Shown here one piece after another: positions 1-5,079 of a DNA stretch of 5,353 bases. Location of the stretch: NCBI GenBank assembly GCA_012798365.1, contig JAAZNH010000300.1, positions 1 through 5,353 of the forward strand. The letters are read 5' to 3'. The notes below the pieces were generated by a model. The model was given only the letters and a program-made list of their open reading frames with translations. It searched no databases and had not been told where the DNA came from. The position numbers and the translations under genes were made by a program. How positions within the stretch are numbered: the first letter of the stretch is position 1; each line of letters opens with the position of its first letter. This DNA comes from Methanomicrobiales archaeon (GTDB taxonomy: Archaea; Halobacteriota; Methanomicrobia; Methanomicrobiales; Methanospirillaceae).

Positions 1-7
1 GGGCGGG

Positions 8-30
8 CCGGGGTTCATTTCCCGGTTTTT
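8..30 (+). terminator. Probable terminator of an upstream gene outside the window
   Basis: A short stem (CCGGG at 8-12 pairing with CCCGG at 21-25, loop 13-20) is followed directly by five T at 26-30. This fits a stem plus U-tract end of a transcript entering from the left. Archaeal termination relies mainly on the T-tract, so the stem may be incidental. No coding end can be identified in the few bases before it. Confidence 0.4.
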
Positions 31-58
31 ATGCATTTCTGCCGTGATTACGCTCTCG

Positions 59-75
59 TCCGGCCCGGGGCCGGA
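59..75. repeat. 17-nt near-perfect inverted repeat upstream of the lipoprotein gene
   Basis: TCCGGCCC at 59-66 and its exact reverse complement GGGCCGGA at 68-75 flank a single G at 67. The dyad sits just upstream of the TATA-like sequence at 86-92, where an archaeal transcription factor could bind. In GC-rich DNA such dyads also arise by chance, and the function is unknown. Confidence 0.35.
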
Positions 76-81
76 ATTTGC

Positions 82-92
82 AAATCTATATC
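82..92 (+). promoter_or_regulatory. Candidate archaeal TATA box for the lipoprotein gene
   Basis: An AT-rich patch (AAATCTATATC) stands out from GC-rich surroundings. An archaeal TATA box lies about 26 nt before the transcription start, which would put that start near 113-118 and give a very short leader before the ATG at 134. This is inferred from position and composition only. Confidence 0.35.
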
Positions 93-133
93 ATGCTCCG
101 GAATAACGATTACGTGAGAGGTACATGGCGACC

Positions 134-1048
134 ATGATCCGCGAAATTGCCGGGGGCATCCTGCTGTTATGCGTCCTTGTTGCCGGCTGTGTTTCTGAGC
201 AGCCGGTTGCAAAAGGGACGACCCTTGAGCTGACCTCGTCCCCTTCCGGTGCCGAGATCTATCTTGACAACCAGTACCGGGGCACAACACCGAGCACGAT
301 CACTGATATCGAGCCTGGCACCCACACCCTGGAGTACCGGCTTAAGGACTACGTGAGCTGGAAGAAAACCATCACGGTGAACGCCGGCCAGGCTTCGTAC
401 TTCGCCGCACTCGGGGCGGCGGGGTCGTCAGCTCCTGTGCCTGCCGAGGTAGTCCTGGTCACTACAGCTCCGCAGGCCAGTATCGCGGTCAAGACCAGCC
501 GGGAGCAGATGATCATCGGGGAGTCGATCGACTTCTCGGGCAGCTGCACGGGGTGTGACACGATCGTCCTCACGATCTACGGGCCGGGAGTGTATACCAA
601 CGGGGTCATTATCGGCGATGTGAAGACGAGTTCTCTCAACTCGTGGACGTACACCTGGAGCCCGGGAACAAAGCTGTTGTCCGGCACGTACACGGTCGTC
701 GCATCCAGCAGCACCGGCGCGGTGTCTGACCGGAAATCATTTTCGGTCATCGGCAACGGGGTTGTGAGTGTCACCCCGAGCAGTTATGCCGTGAACCGCG
801 GGGACACCGTGACGTTCTCCGGCCAGTGTTCCACCGGGGCAAAGAACGTCCAGCTGGTCATGTTCGGGCCCGGCCAGATCGGGAGCGGCATAACGCTTGG
901 AACCTTTGCCGTTGGCGGGGACAACACCTGGAGCTACAAATACAAACTGGATAACGCCCTCCCGACCGGCCAGTATACGGTCTATGTAAGCGATGTGCCG
1001 AAAACCAATACCGGCTCTGCCCAATTCACGGTAGGATTCGCATCCTGA
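134..1048 (+). CDS. PEGA-domain surface lipoprotein with two homologous C-terminal beta-domain repeats
   Basis: Predicted secreted lipoprotein of 304 residues, probably lipid-anchored on the outer face of the cell membrane. Residues 4-18 are hydrophobic and end in a lipobox (V-A-G-C, Cys19). Residues 30-94 form a PEGA domain with the hallmark PSGAEIYLD start; PEGA domains are small beta-sandwich folds found in archaeal and bacterial envelope proteins. A linker rich in Ala, Pro and Val follows. Two related units of about 93 residues come next (115-205 and 209-301). Both carry FSGxC, then an aromatic-leaning xGPG motif, a WxYxx strand and a final GxYTVxxS segment, so they are an internal duplication of an Ig-like or S-layer-associated module. 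The start at 134 was preferred over an in-frame ATG at 125 because GAGGT at 118-122 is 11 nt from 134 but only 2 nt from 125. T-tracts follow the stop and it appears monocistronic. The ligand or partner is unknown. Confidence 0.85.
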   Translation: MIREIAGGILLLCVLVAGCVSEQPVAKGTTLELTSSPSGAEIYLDNQYRGTTPSTITDIEPGTHTLEYRLKDYVSWKKTITVNAGQASYFAALGAAGSSAPVPAEVVLVTTAPQASIAVKTSREQMIIGESIDFSGSCTGCDTIVLTIYGPGVYTNGVIIGDVKTSSLNSWTYTWSPGTKLLSGTYTVVASSSTGAVSDRKSFSVIGNGVVSVTPSSYAVNRGDTVTFSGQCSTGAKNVQLVMFGPGQIGSGITLGTFAVGGDNTWSYKYKLDNALPTGQYTVYVSDVPKTNTGSAQFTVGFAS

Positions 1049-1050
1049 TC

Positions 1051-1102
1051 CTTTTTTTCGCGCACGGTTTTTCCCGGTCCCGGCCCTTCATTTCCGGCCG
1101 GG
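1051..1102 (+). terminator. T-tract terminator region after the lipoprotein gene
   Basis: Three bases after the stop codon there is a run of seven T (1052-1058), then a second run of five T near 1068-1072. These are followed by a perfect 7-bp stem, CCCGGCC at 1079-1085 with GGCCGGG at 1096-1102, around a 10-nt loop. T-runs are the main signal for archaeal RNA polymerase termination, and the stem may act as backup. Its loop shares TTCATTTCC with the structure at 14-22. Confidence 0.5.
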
Positions 1103-1133
1103 TTGGCAGGTATCCTGAAAAAATCCCTGGATC

Positions 1134-1182
1134 CGCCAGCCGCAAAAATGCGCTGTTTGGCGTGCGGGATGAGAATCCCACG
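1134..1182 (+). other. Two overlapping stem-loops in the leader of the HEAT-repeat gene
   Basis: Stem one pairs CGCCA (1134-1138) with TGGCG (1158-1162), continuing inside with CGCA (1141-1144) and TGCG (1149-1152) around an AAAA loop. Stem two pairs CGT (1161-1163) with ACG (1180-1182) and GGGAT (1166-1170) with ATCCC (1175-1179), with a GC bulge. They share bases 1161-1162, so both cannot form completely at once. They could be leader RNA structure or a terminator; no known riboswitch family is recognised. Confidence 0.3.
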
Positions 1183-1234
1183 GGTTTTCCTGTCTCCGAT
1201 ATCTATTTGAGGGATTTTATCCAAACAATCGTTC

Positions 1235-1238
1235 GGAG
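1235..1238 (+). promoter_or_regulatory. Ribosome binding site of the HEAT-repeat gene
   Basis: GGAG lies 6 nt before the ATG at 1245, the expected spacing for pairing with the archaeal 16S rRNA 3' end. It fixes this start. Confidence 0.6.
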
Positions 1239-1244
1239 TATCAT

Positions 1245-2447
1245 ATGAGCATCACCAAGAAGTTCCTGAACATGTTCAAATCGGGCAAGGACGGGAAAGA
1301 GGAGGAGGAGCGGGAGGAAGCGCGCCTCCGGGCGCAAAAGGAGCGCTCCGACAGGTTCCTCAAGGCACTGACCGATGGCGACCTTGACGCCCGGTGGAGT
1401 GCTGTACGGTCCGTGGGAGATCTTGGGGAGCCGTTCATCGAGCCGCTGATCGGCGGTCTCAAGGACGAATACTGGATCATCCGCCGGGGGTCTGCGGACA
1501 CGCTCGGCAAGATCGGTGAACCTGCCGTGGAACCGCTCATCCGGGCACTGGATGAGCCACGGGACGATGTGCGCCAGGAGACCATCCGGGCACTCCAGCT
1601 GATCGGCGAGCCTGCGGTTGAACCCCTCCTGCAGGCCACAAAACACACCTACCCCCTCATCCGCCGGGGGTCAGTCCAGGCCCTGGGTATGATGGGAGAA
1701 GAGCGGGCAGTCGGGACGCTCATCGAATGCTTAAAGGATGCGGACACCGGCGTGCGGTATGAATGTGCCATGGCGTTTGGCCGGATCGGCGATCCCCGGG
1801 CGGTAAGCCCCCTTATCGACACCCTCAACGATACCCGCGAACATGTCCGGACCGCGGCAATGGCAACCCTGGTCTCGCTGGGAGAGCCGGCTATCGAGCC
1901 CCTGATCCGTGCCCTCGTCGACGTGAACGAGGATGTGTGCCGCAGGAGCAGCCTGGCACTCGTGACGCTGGGCGAGATGGCTATCGAGCCCCTGATCCGT
2001 GCCCTCTCCGATCCCAATTCCGGTATCCGTCGCGGCGCGGTAGAGGCCCTCGGGCAGATCGGGAACACCCGGGCCATCACCCCCATCATCGCTATGCTGG
2101 ATGACCCCGAGCGGATTGTCCGCATCGAGGTTGTCAAGGCACTCGCCGCCCTGGGCGTCCCGGCCATCGCCCCGCTGATGCAGGTATTCCGGCAGGGTGA
2201 AACACGCGTGCGGACCGGTGCCATGGAAGCCCTCTGGATGATCGGCCAGCCGGCCACAACGCCCCTGATCATGGTCCTCAAGGACGACCAGAGCGATGTC
2301 CGGAAACGGGCAGCCCTCCTTCTCGGGGAGATTGGCGACCAGAAAGCCGTGGACCACCTCACCGGCCTCCTGACCGATGAGAATGTTGCCGTCCGGCGCG
2401 AAGCGTTTGAAGCCCTTGAGATGATCAAGAAGCGCAGTGCAGCATAA
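1245..2447 (+). CDS. HEAT-repeat protein (PBS-lyase-type HEAT repeats)
   Basis: A 400-residue, apparently cytoplasmic alpha-solenoid. Residues 1-12 could form an amphipathic helix with Lys and Phe, and residues 13-40 are a strongly charged Glu/Arg/Lys helix, possibly coiled. From about residue 47 to the end there are about 12 repeats of 30-31 residues, built on a pattern of V-R-R-x-A-x-x-A-L-G-x-I-G-x-P-x-A-V-x-P-L-I. Two spacer forms alternate: GEPAVEPLI (30-residue units) and GDPRAVSPLI (31-residue units). This is the HEAT_2/PBS-lyase HEAT family, common in methanogens. The family name comes from phycobilisome lyases, but no lyase function is implied: such solenoids usually act as protein-binding scaffolds. 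The partner is unknown. Adjacent repeats share an exact 28-bp stretch at the DNA level (1889-1916 and 1979-2006), pointing to recent duplication or conversion. It has its own Shine-Dalgarno site, and T-tracts follow. Confidence 0.9.
   Translation: MSITKKFLNMFKSGKDGKEEEEREEARLRAQKERSDRFLKALTDGDLDARWSAVRSVGDLGEPFIEPLIGGLKDEYWIIRRGSADTLGKIGEPAVEPLIRALDEPRDDVRQETIRALQLIGEPAVEPLLQATKHTYPLIRRGSVQALGMMGEERAVGTLIECLKDADTGVRYECAMAFGRIGDPRAVSPLIDTLNDTREHVRTAAMATLVSLGEPAIEPLIRALVDVNEDVCRRSSLALVTLGEMAIEPLIRALSDPNSGIRRGAVEALGQIGNTRAITPIIAMLDDPERIVRIEVVKALAALGVPAIAPLMQVFRQGETRVRTGAMEALWMIGQPATTPLIMVLKDDQSDVRKRAALLLGEIGDQKAVDHLTGLLTDENVAVRREAFEALEMIKKRSAA
1889..2006 (+). repeat. Exact 28-bp direct repeat within the HEAT coding region
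   Basis: Bases 1889-1916 and 1979-2006 are identical, beginning GGCTATCGAGCC and ending GTGCCCTC. They are 90 bp apart, exactly one 30-residue unit, and encode the AIEPLIRAL segments of neighbouring repeats. A second exact 16-bp match (1477-1492 and 1657-1672) is 180 bp apart, or two units. Both keep the reading frame. Confidence 0.8.
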
Positions 2448-2455
2448 CCCGACTC

Positions 2456-2477
2456 ATTTTTTCCCACACGTTTTTTA
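2456..2477 (+). terminator. T-tract terminator after the HEAT-repeat gene
   Basis: Two runs of six T lie within about 30 nt of the stop codon, one near 2457-2462 and one near 2471-2476, separated by a CCCACACG segment. Tandem T-tracts are typical archaeal transcript ends. There is no strong stem. Confidence 0.5.
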
Positions 2478-2725
2478 TCATCTCGTTCGTGATGTAGATC
2501 CGGAACATCCGGTTTTCCCCCACGCTGAGGTTCTCTGGTCCCCGTCATCCTCAATCGGGACTGACCGCGGCAAGGCCGGCGGCACCCCCCCCCCCTCATC
2601 AGCCGGTCGGCTCTATCCGGAAACGCCCACACATCTCCTAAGTTCCGGCGCAACCTTTTTCCCCTCCATGATGAAAAGAGCCTGTGGGTGCACCCATGCG
2701 GCTGGTAATAACGAAACGTAATTGC
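2478..2725. other. Non-coding interval with C11 run and 12-bp palindrome
   Basis: No convincing gene is seen here. The interval holds a run of 11 C at 2585-2595, a dyad AGCCG-GT-CGGCT at 2601-2612, repeated ATCCGG words, and a perfect palindrome TGGGTGCACCCA at 2685-2696. Bases 2704-2724 are AT-rich compared with the surroundings and probably belong to the upstream region of the membrane-protein gene. Confidence 0.4.
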
Positions 2726-3133
2726 ATGGCTCTACCCTGGCGGGGCCCGCCACCGGCAGACGACGAGGTGCATTTCGACTCGTACCGGGAACGGCTCATG
2801 AAATATGTCCCGGCCGAAGCCCTGGTCCTGTTCGTTGCGGTATACGGGTCAGCGTATGCTGTCCTTGGCACGGAACCCTTTTTCCCGCTTCTTGCCCGGT
2901 GGATTGTGCTGGCCGGCATTGCTGTGACGGTAATCTGGCTCTGGAAGATAGACGGGGTCACCGATCTGGTCCAGGTTGGGATCAGCGCTGTGGGCTTTGT
3001 AGCCTGGATCTTTGCGTTTGGCGTTGTGCCGGTGGCAGAACTCCCGTGGTACAACCAGGTTGCCGCAGCCCTTTTCCTGCCGGTCTACGTTTTTGTATCC
3101 CCGGTGCTCGATGGCATACCCGATCGCTTTTAA
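2726..3133 (+). CDS. Small four-helix integral membrane protein of unknown function
   Basis: A 135-residue protein with a short polar N-terminus (residues 1-27, including ADDEVHFDSYRERL). Four hydrophobic segments follow, at about 28-48, 54-73, 79-103 and 109-126, and a short polar tail ends in DGIPDRF. I do not recognise a named family; it looks like a conserved hypothetical methanogen membrane protein. There are no catalytic motifs, and it is too short for a usual nucleobase transporter. The start is uncertain. In-frame GTG 2684 and ATG 2696 are possible, and GGTG at 2687-2690 is a weak ribosome site for 2696. I prefer 2726 because codons 2699-2725 (ATA, AAT, CGT, TGC) look unlike this genome's coding style. 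Only 14 nt separate its stop from the cytosine deaminase start, so the two are probably co-transcribed and may act together. Confidence 0.7.
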   Translation: MALPWRGPPPADDEVHFDSYRERLMKYVPAEALVLFVAVYGSAYAVLGTEPFFPLLARWIVLAGIAVTVIWLWKIDGVTDLVQVGISAVGFVAWIFAFGVVPVAELPWYNQVAAALFLPVYVFVSPVLDGIPDRF

Positions 3134-3135
3134 CT

Positions 3136-3141
3136 GAGGTG
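3136..3141 (+). promoter_or_regulatory. Strong ribosome binding site that fixes the deaminase GTG start
   Basis: GAGGTG lies 6 nt before the GTG at 3148 and is a near-full match to the archaeal anti-Shine-Dalgarno. It identifies a non-ATG start, whereas the open frame runs much further upstream inside the preceding gene. Confidence 0.75.
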
Positions 3142-3147
3142 AAACAA

Positions 3148-3603
3148 GTGAAAGAGAACTCCCGGAAATCCGATCCGTTCATGAAAGCAGCTATTGACGA
3201 AGCAAAAACAGGCCGTGCAGAGGGGGGCATCCCCATCGGCTCGGTGCTGGTAAAAGACGGCCGTATCATCGGACGGGGCCACAACCGTCGTGTTCAGAAA
3301 GGAGATCCGGTCATCCACGCGGAGATCGACTGCCTCATGAACGCAGGGCGGATCGGCTCCTTTAAAAACACGGTGCTGTACTCCACGCTGATGCCCTGTT
3401 ATCTATGCGCAGGAGCTGCAGTCCAGTTCCGGATCCCTAAAGTGATCGTTGGTGAATCCCGGACCTTTGCCGGTGCCCGGGCATTCATGGAAGAGCATGG
3501 CATCGAGGTCATCGATCTCGACCTGCCGGAATGCGTTTCGATGATGGAGACGTTCATCAGGGAACAACCCCGGCTCTGGAACGAGGATATCGGGGAACTC
3601 TGA
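3148..3603 (+). CDS. Cytosine deaminase, fungal FCY1-like (EC 3.5.4.1)
   Basis: A 151-residue zinc-dependent deaminase predicted to convert cytosine to uracil plus ammonia in the cytoplasm for pyrimidine salvage. The zinc site is complete: His57 and the proton-shuttle Glu59 in HAEID, and Cys84 and Cys87 in PCYLCAGA. Beyond the generic deaminase fold, it carries marks seen in yeast cytosine deaminase: Asn46 in GRGHN, Phe107 after VGE, and a C-terminal Trp-x-x-Asp (Trp144, Asp147 in LWNEDIGEL) that closes the yeast pocket. Length matches the family (yeast about 158). It begins at GTG, set by the GAGGTG site; ATG 3181 would cut into the first helix. It is 14 nt after the membrane protein and 50 nt before the threonine lyase. 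tRNA adenosine deaminase or guanine deaminase are less likely because of the C-terminal motif. This is a different fold from amidohydrolase-type bacterial CodA. Confidence 0.85.
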   Translation: MKENSRKSDPFMKAAIDEAKTGRAEGGIPIGSVLVKDGRIIGRGHNRRVQKGDPVIHAEIDCLMNAGRIGSFKNTVLYSTLMPCYLCAGAAVQFRIPKVIVGESRTFAGARAFMEEHGIEVIDLDLPECVSMMETFIREQPRLWNEDIGEL

Positions 3604-3618
3604 GTCGGATCCTTTCGC

Positions 3619-3630
3619 AATTTTCATTAC
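3619..3630 (+). promoter_or_regulatory. Weak candidate promoter element before the threonine lyase gene
   Basis: An AT-rich patch (AATTTTCATTA) ends about 25 nt before the ATG at 3654, a spacing that would suit a leaderless transcript. No Shine-Dalgarno is visible before this ATG, which supports that reading, but read-through from the deaminase gene is equally possible. Confidence 0.25.
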
Positions 3631-3653
3631 CTCCCGCATACCTCTTTTCCATC

Positions 3654-4859
3654 ATGGTCACGCTTGCGGACATCCGGGCAGCACAGGAGCGGATCTCCGG
3701 CCATATCATCCGCACACCGGTTGTGTACTCCCCGACGCTCTCGGCCATGACCGGAGCTCATGTCTGGTTCAAGCTGGAGTCGCTCCAGAAGGCCGGCTCC
3801 TTTAAAGTCCGCGGGGCTGCAAACAAGATCCTCGCGGCCGGGGAGACGATCCGGGGTGCCGGAGTTGTTGCCGCATCGGCCGGAAACCATGCCCAGGGCG
3901 TGGTGGTTGCTGCACATGCAGCCGGTGTCCCGGCCGTCATTGTTATGCCGGAGTGGGCCGGGATTTCCAAGCAGGAGGCAACCCGGGGCTACGGTGCCCA
4001 GGTGATCCTCCATGGTGCAACCCTTGAGGAGAGCATTGAACGGGCACAGCGGCTGGCCGACGAGGGCCGGCTGTTCATCCACCCGTTTGACGATGAAGAG
4101 GTGATCGCCGGGCAGGGCACGATTGCCCTTGAGATCCTCGCCGACCTGCCGGAAACGGACCTTATCGTGGTCCCCGTCGGGGGAGGAGGCCTGGTTACCG
4201 GAATCGCGGTCGCGGCAAAGGCATTGCGGCCGGAGATCTCCATTGTGGGGGTCCAGGCGGCAGCCTGCCCGTCAGCAGAAGAAGCCCGGACCCGGGGCCA
4301 ACCGGTCCGGGTGCAGGCCGGGCAGACGATTGCCGATGGAATCCGGGTTGCACAGACCGGCAGCATCGCGTTCCCCGCGATCCGCGACCTCGTTGACCAG
4401 ATCGTCCTGACCACGGAAGACGAGATTGCGGATGCTATCCTCCTTCTCATGGAGCGTAAACACCTTGTTGCCGAGGGAGCCGGTGCATCCCCGCTTGCTG
4501 CGATCATGAACGGTGCCATCGACATCCGGCCTGATAGCACGGTCGTCCTTGTCATCAGTGGCGGGAATATCGATAGCGCCCTCCTCTTCCGGGTCATCCG
4601 GCAGTCCATGGCCCGGATGGGGAGGATCATGCGTTTCTCCCTGCTTCTCGAGGACCAGCCGGGTGCCCTTGCACAGGTCCTTGGCATCATCGCAAAAAAG
4701 CGGGGAAATATCCTCCATATCCATCATACTTCTGGTGAGGGAAACGTCCCCGTCCGGATGGCCCGGGTCCACCTTGAGCTTGAAACCCGCGGCCGGGACC
4801 ACATGCAGGCCGTCAGGAAGGAGCTTACTGAGGCCGGCTATGATGTGAATATGGCCTGA
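3654..4859 (+). CDS. ilvA: Threonine ammonia-lyase (threonine dehydratase), PLP-dependent, with C-terminal ACT-like domain
   Basis: A 401-residue fold-type II PLP enzyme predicted to convert L-threonine to 2-oxobutyrate and ammonia, the entry to isoleucine synthesis or threonine breakdown. PLP Lys51 lies in GSFKVRGA; the substrate loop SAGNHAQG spans 75-82; the phosphate-binding GGGGL is at 176-180; SGGN is at 302-305. Residues about 325-401 form one ACT-like regulatory domain (RFSLLLEDQPGALAQVL), which usually confers amino-acid feedback. The length and single ACT fit the medium form of the family (about 400), shorter than E. coli IlvA (about 514) and longer than TdcB (about 329). An oddity is MPEWAGISK at 98-106, where relatives usually have MPxxAPxxK. 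The start at ATG 3654 was chosen because the native N-terminus (LADIRAAQERI) begins right after it; codons upstream belong to the deaminase gene in another frame. Serine is often a secondary substrate. A T-tract follows. Confidence 0.9.
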   Translation: MVTLADIRAAQERISGHIIRTPVVYSPTLSAMTGAHVWFKLESLQKAGSFKVRGAANKILAAGETIRGAGVVAASAGNHAQGVVVAAHAAGVPAVIVMPEWAGISKQEATRGYGAQVILHGATLEESIERAQRLADEGRLFIHPFDDEEVIAGQGTIALEILADLPETDLIVVPVGGGGLVTGIAVAAKALRPEISIVGVQAAACPSAEEARTRGQPVRVQAGQTIADGIRVAQTGSIAFPAIRDLVDQIVLTTEDEIADAILLLMERKHLVAEGAGASPLAAIMNGAIDIRPDSTVVLVISGGNIDSALLFRVIRQSMARMGRIMRFSLLLEDQPGALAQVLGIIAKKRGNILHIHHTSGEGNVPVRMARVHLELETRGRDHMQAVRKELTEAGYDVNMA

Positions 4860-4863
4860 CTAC

Positions 4864-4869
4864 TTTTTT
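4864..4869 (+). terminator. T-tract terminator after the threonine lyase gene
   Basis: Six T in a row begin 4 nt after the stop codon. A hyphenated palindrome at 4878-4891 follows. This suits the end of the possible three-gene unit. Confidence 0.5.
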
Positions 4870-4877
4870 CCCTGACA

Positions 4878-4940
4878 GCATGGTGCCATGCATCGATTTT
4901 CCTGTTATGAGCAATACAAGGAAACACCCCGCCATGCGGG
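4878..4940. repeat. Two short dyads in the intergenic region
   Basis: GCATGG-TG-CCATGC at 4878-4891 is a perfect 6+6 inverted repeat. CCCGC-CAT-GCGGG at 4928-4940 is a 5-bp stem with a 3-nt loop. They may be RNA hairpins downstream of the lyase gene or protein-binding dyads. No family is recognised. Confidence 0.35.
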
Positions 4941-4950
4941 CTATTGTACC

Positions 4951-5041
4951 CTGGCGGCCCCCACACAAGGTATAGCTGGCGACCGGCCCTTGTAACGGCC
5001 CCTGGCATACCCTCATATAGGAATACGGGTATTAGACCTAT
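4951..5041 (+). promoter_or_regulatory. Structured upstream region of the receiver gene with TATA-like site
   Basis: Bases 5013-5020 (TCATATAG) are the best TATA-like match; a transcript would start near 5043 and leave a leader of about 37 nt before the ATG at 5080. The same bases sit inside a stem-loop: ATAGG (5017-5021) with CCTAT (5037-5041), and AATAC (5022-5026) with GTATT (5029-5033). Upstream, ACAAGG (4965-4970) pairs with CCTTGT (4988-4993), and CTGGCG occurs twice (4951 and 4976). A regulator could bind here; no specific one is identified. Confidence 0.3.
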
Positions 5042-5079
5042 CATCAGCGGACCGCTCCGGCTTCTGTGGGAACCCGTCA

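Noticed and set aside
1..115. End of an upstream coding sequence in the first bases
   Set aside because: Two frames are open for a short way, but their translations resemble no protein and a terminator-like hairpin lies at 8-30.
1889..2006. CRISPR-like direct repeats
   Set aside because: The repeats are in-frame parts of a protein repeat, and the intervening sequence encodes the rest of each unit.
1649..2653. Long minus-strand open frame (334 codons) opposite the HEAT gene
   Set aside because: It mirrors the repeat gene, is Arg/Ser/Pro-rich with no domain, and is a by-product of the GC-rich periodic sequence on the other strand.
2437..2721. 94-codon plus-strand open frame after the HEAT gene
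   Set aside because: It starts inside the HEAT gene, runs through T-tracts and the C11 run, and has no ribosome site or domain.
2722..3147. Upstream extension of the deaminase frame
   Set aside because: It overlaps the membrane protein gene in another frame, has Arg/Cys/Gly-rich nonsense composition, and a strong ribosome site marks GTG 3148 instead.
3531..3653. Upstream extension of the threonine lyase frame
   Set aside because: It overlaps the end of the deaminase gene, and family homology begins just after ATG 3654.
3989..4690. Minus-strand open frame of 233 codons opposite the threonine lyase
   Set aside because: Low-complexity Arg/Ser composition with no recognisable motif, fully opposite a confident gene.
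4941..5079. tRNA or known riboswitch in the structured intergenic region
   Set aside because: There is no T-loop consensus, no cloverleaf arms and no motif of a riboswitch class that I recognise.
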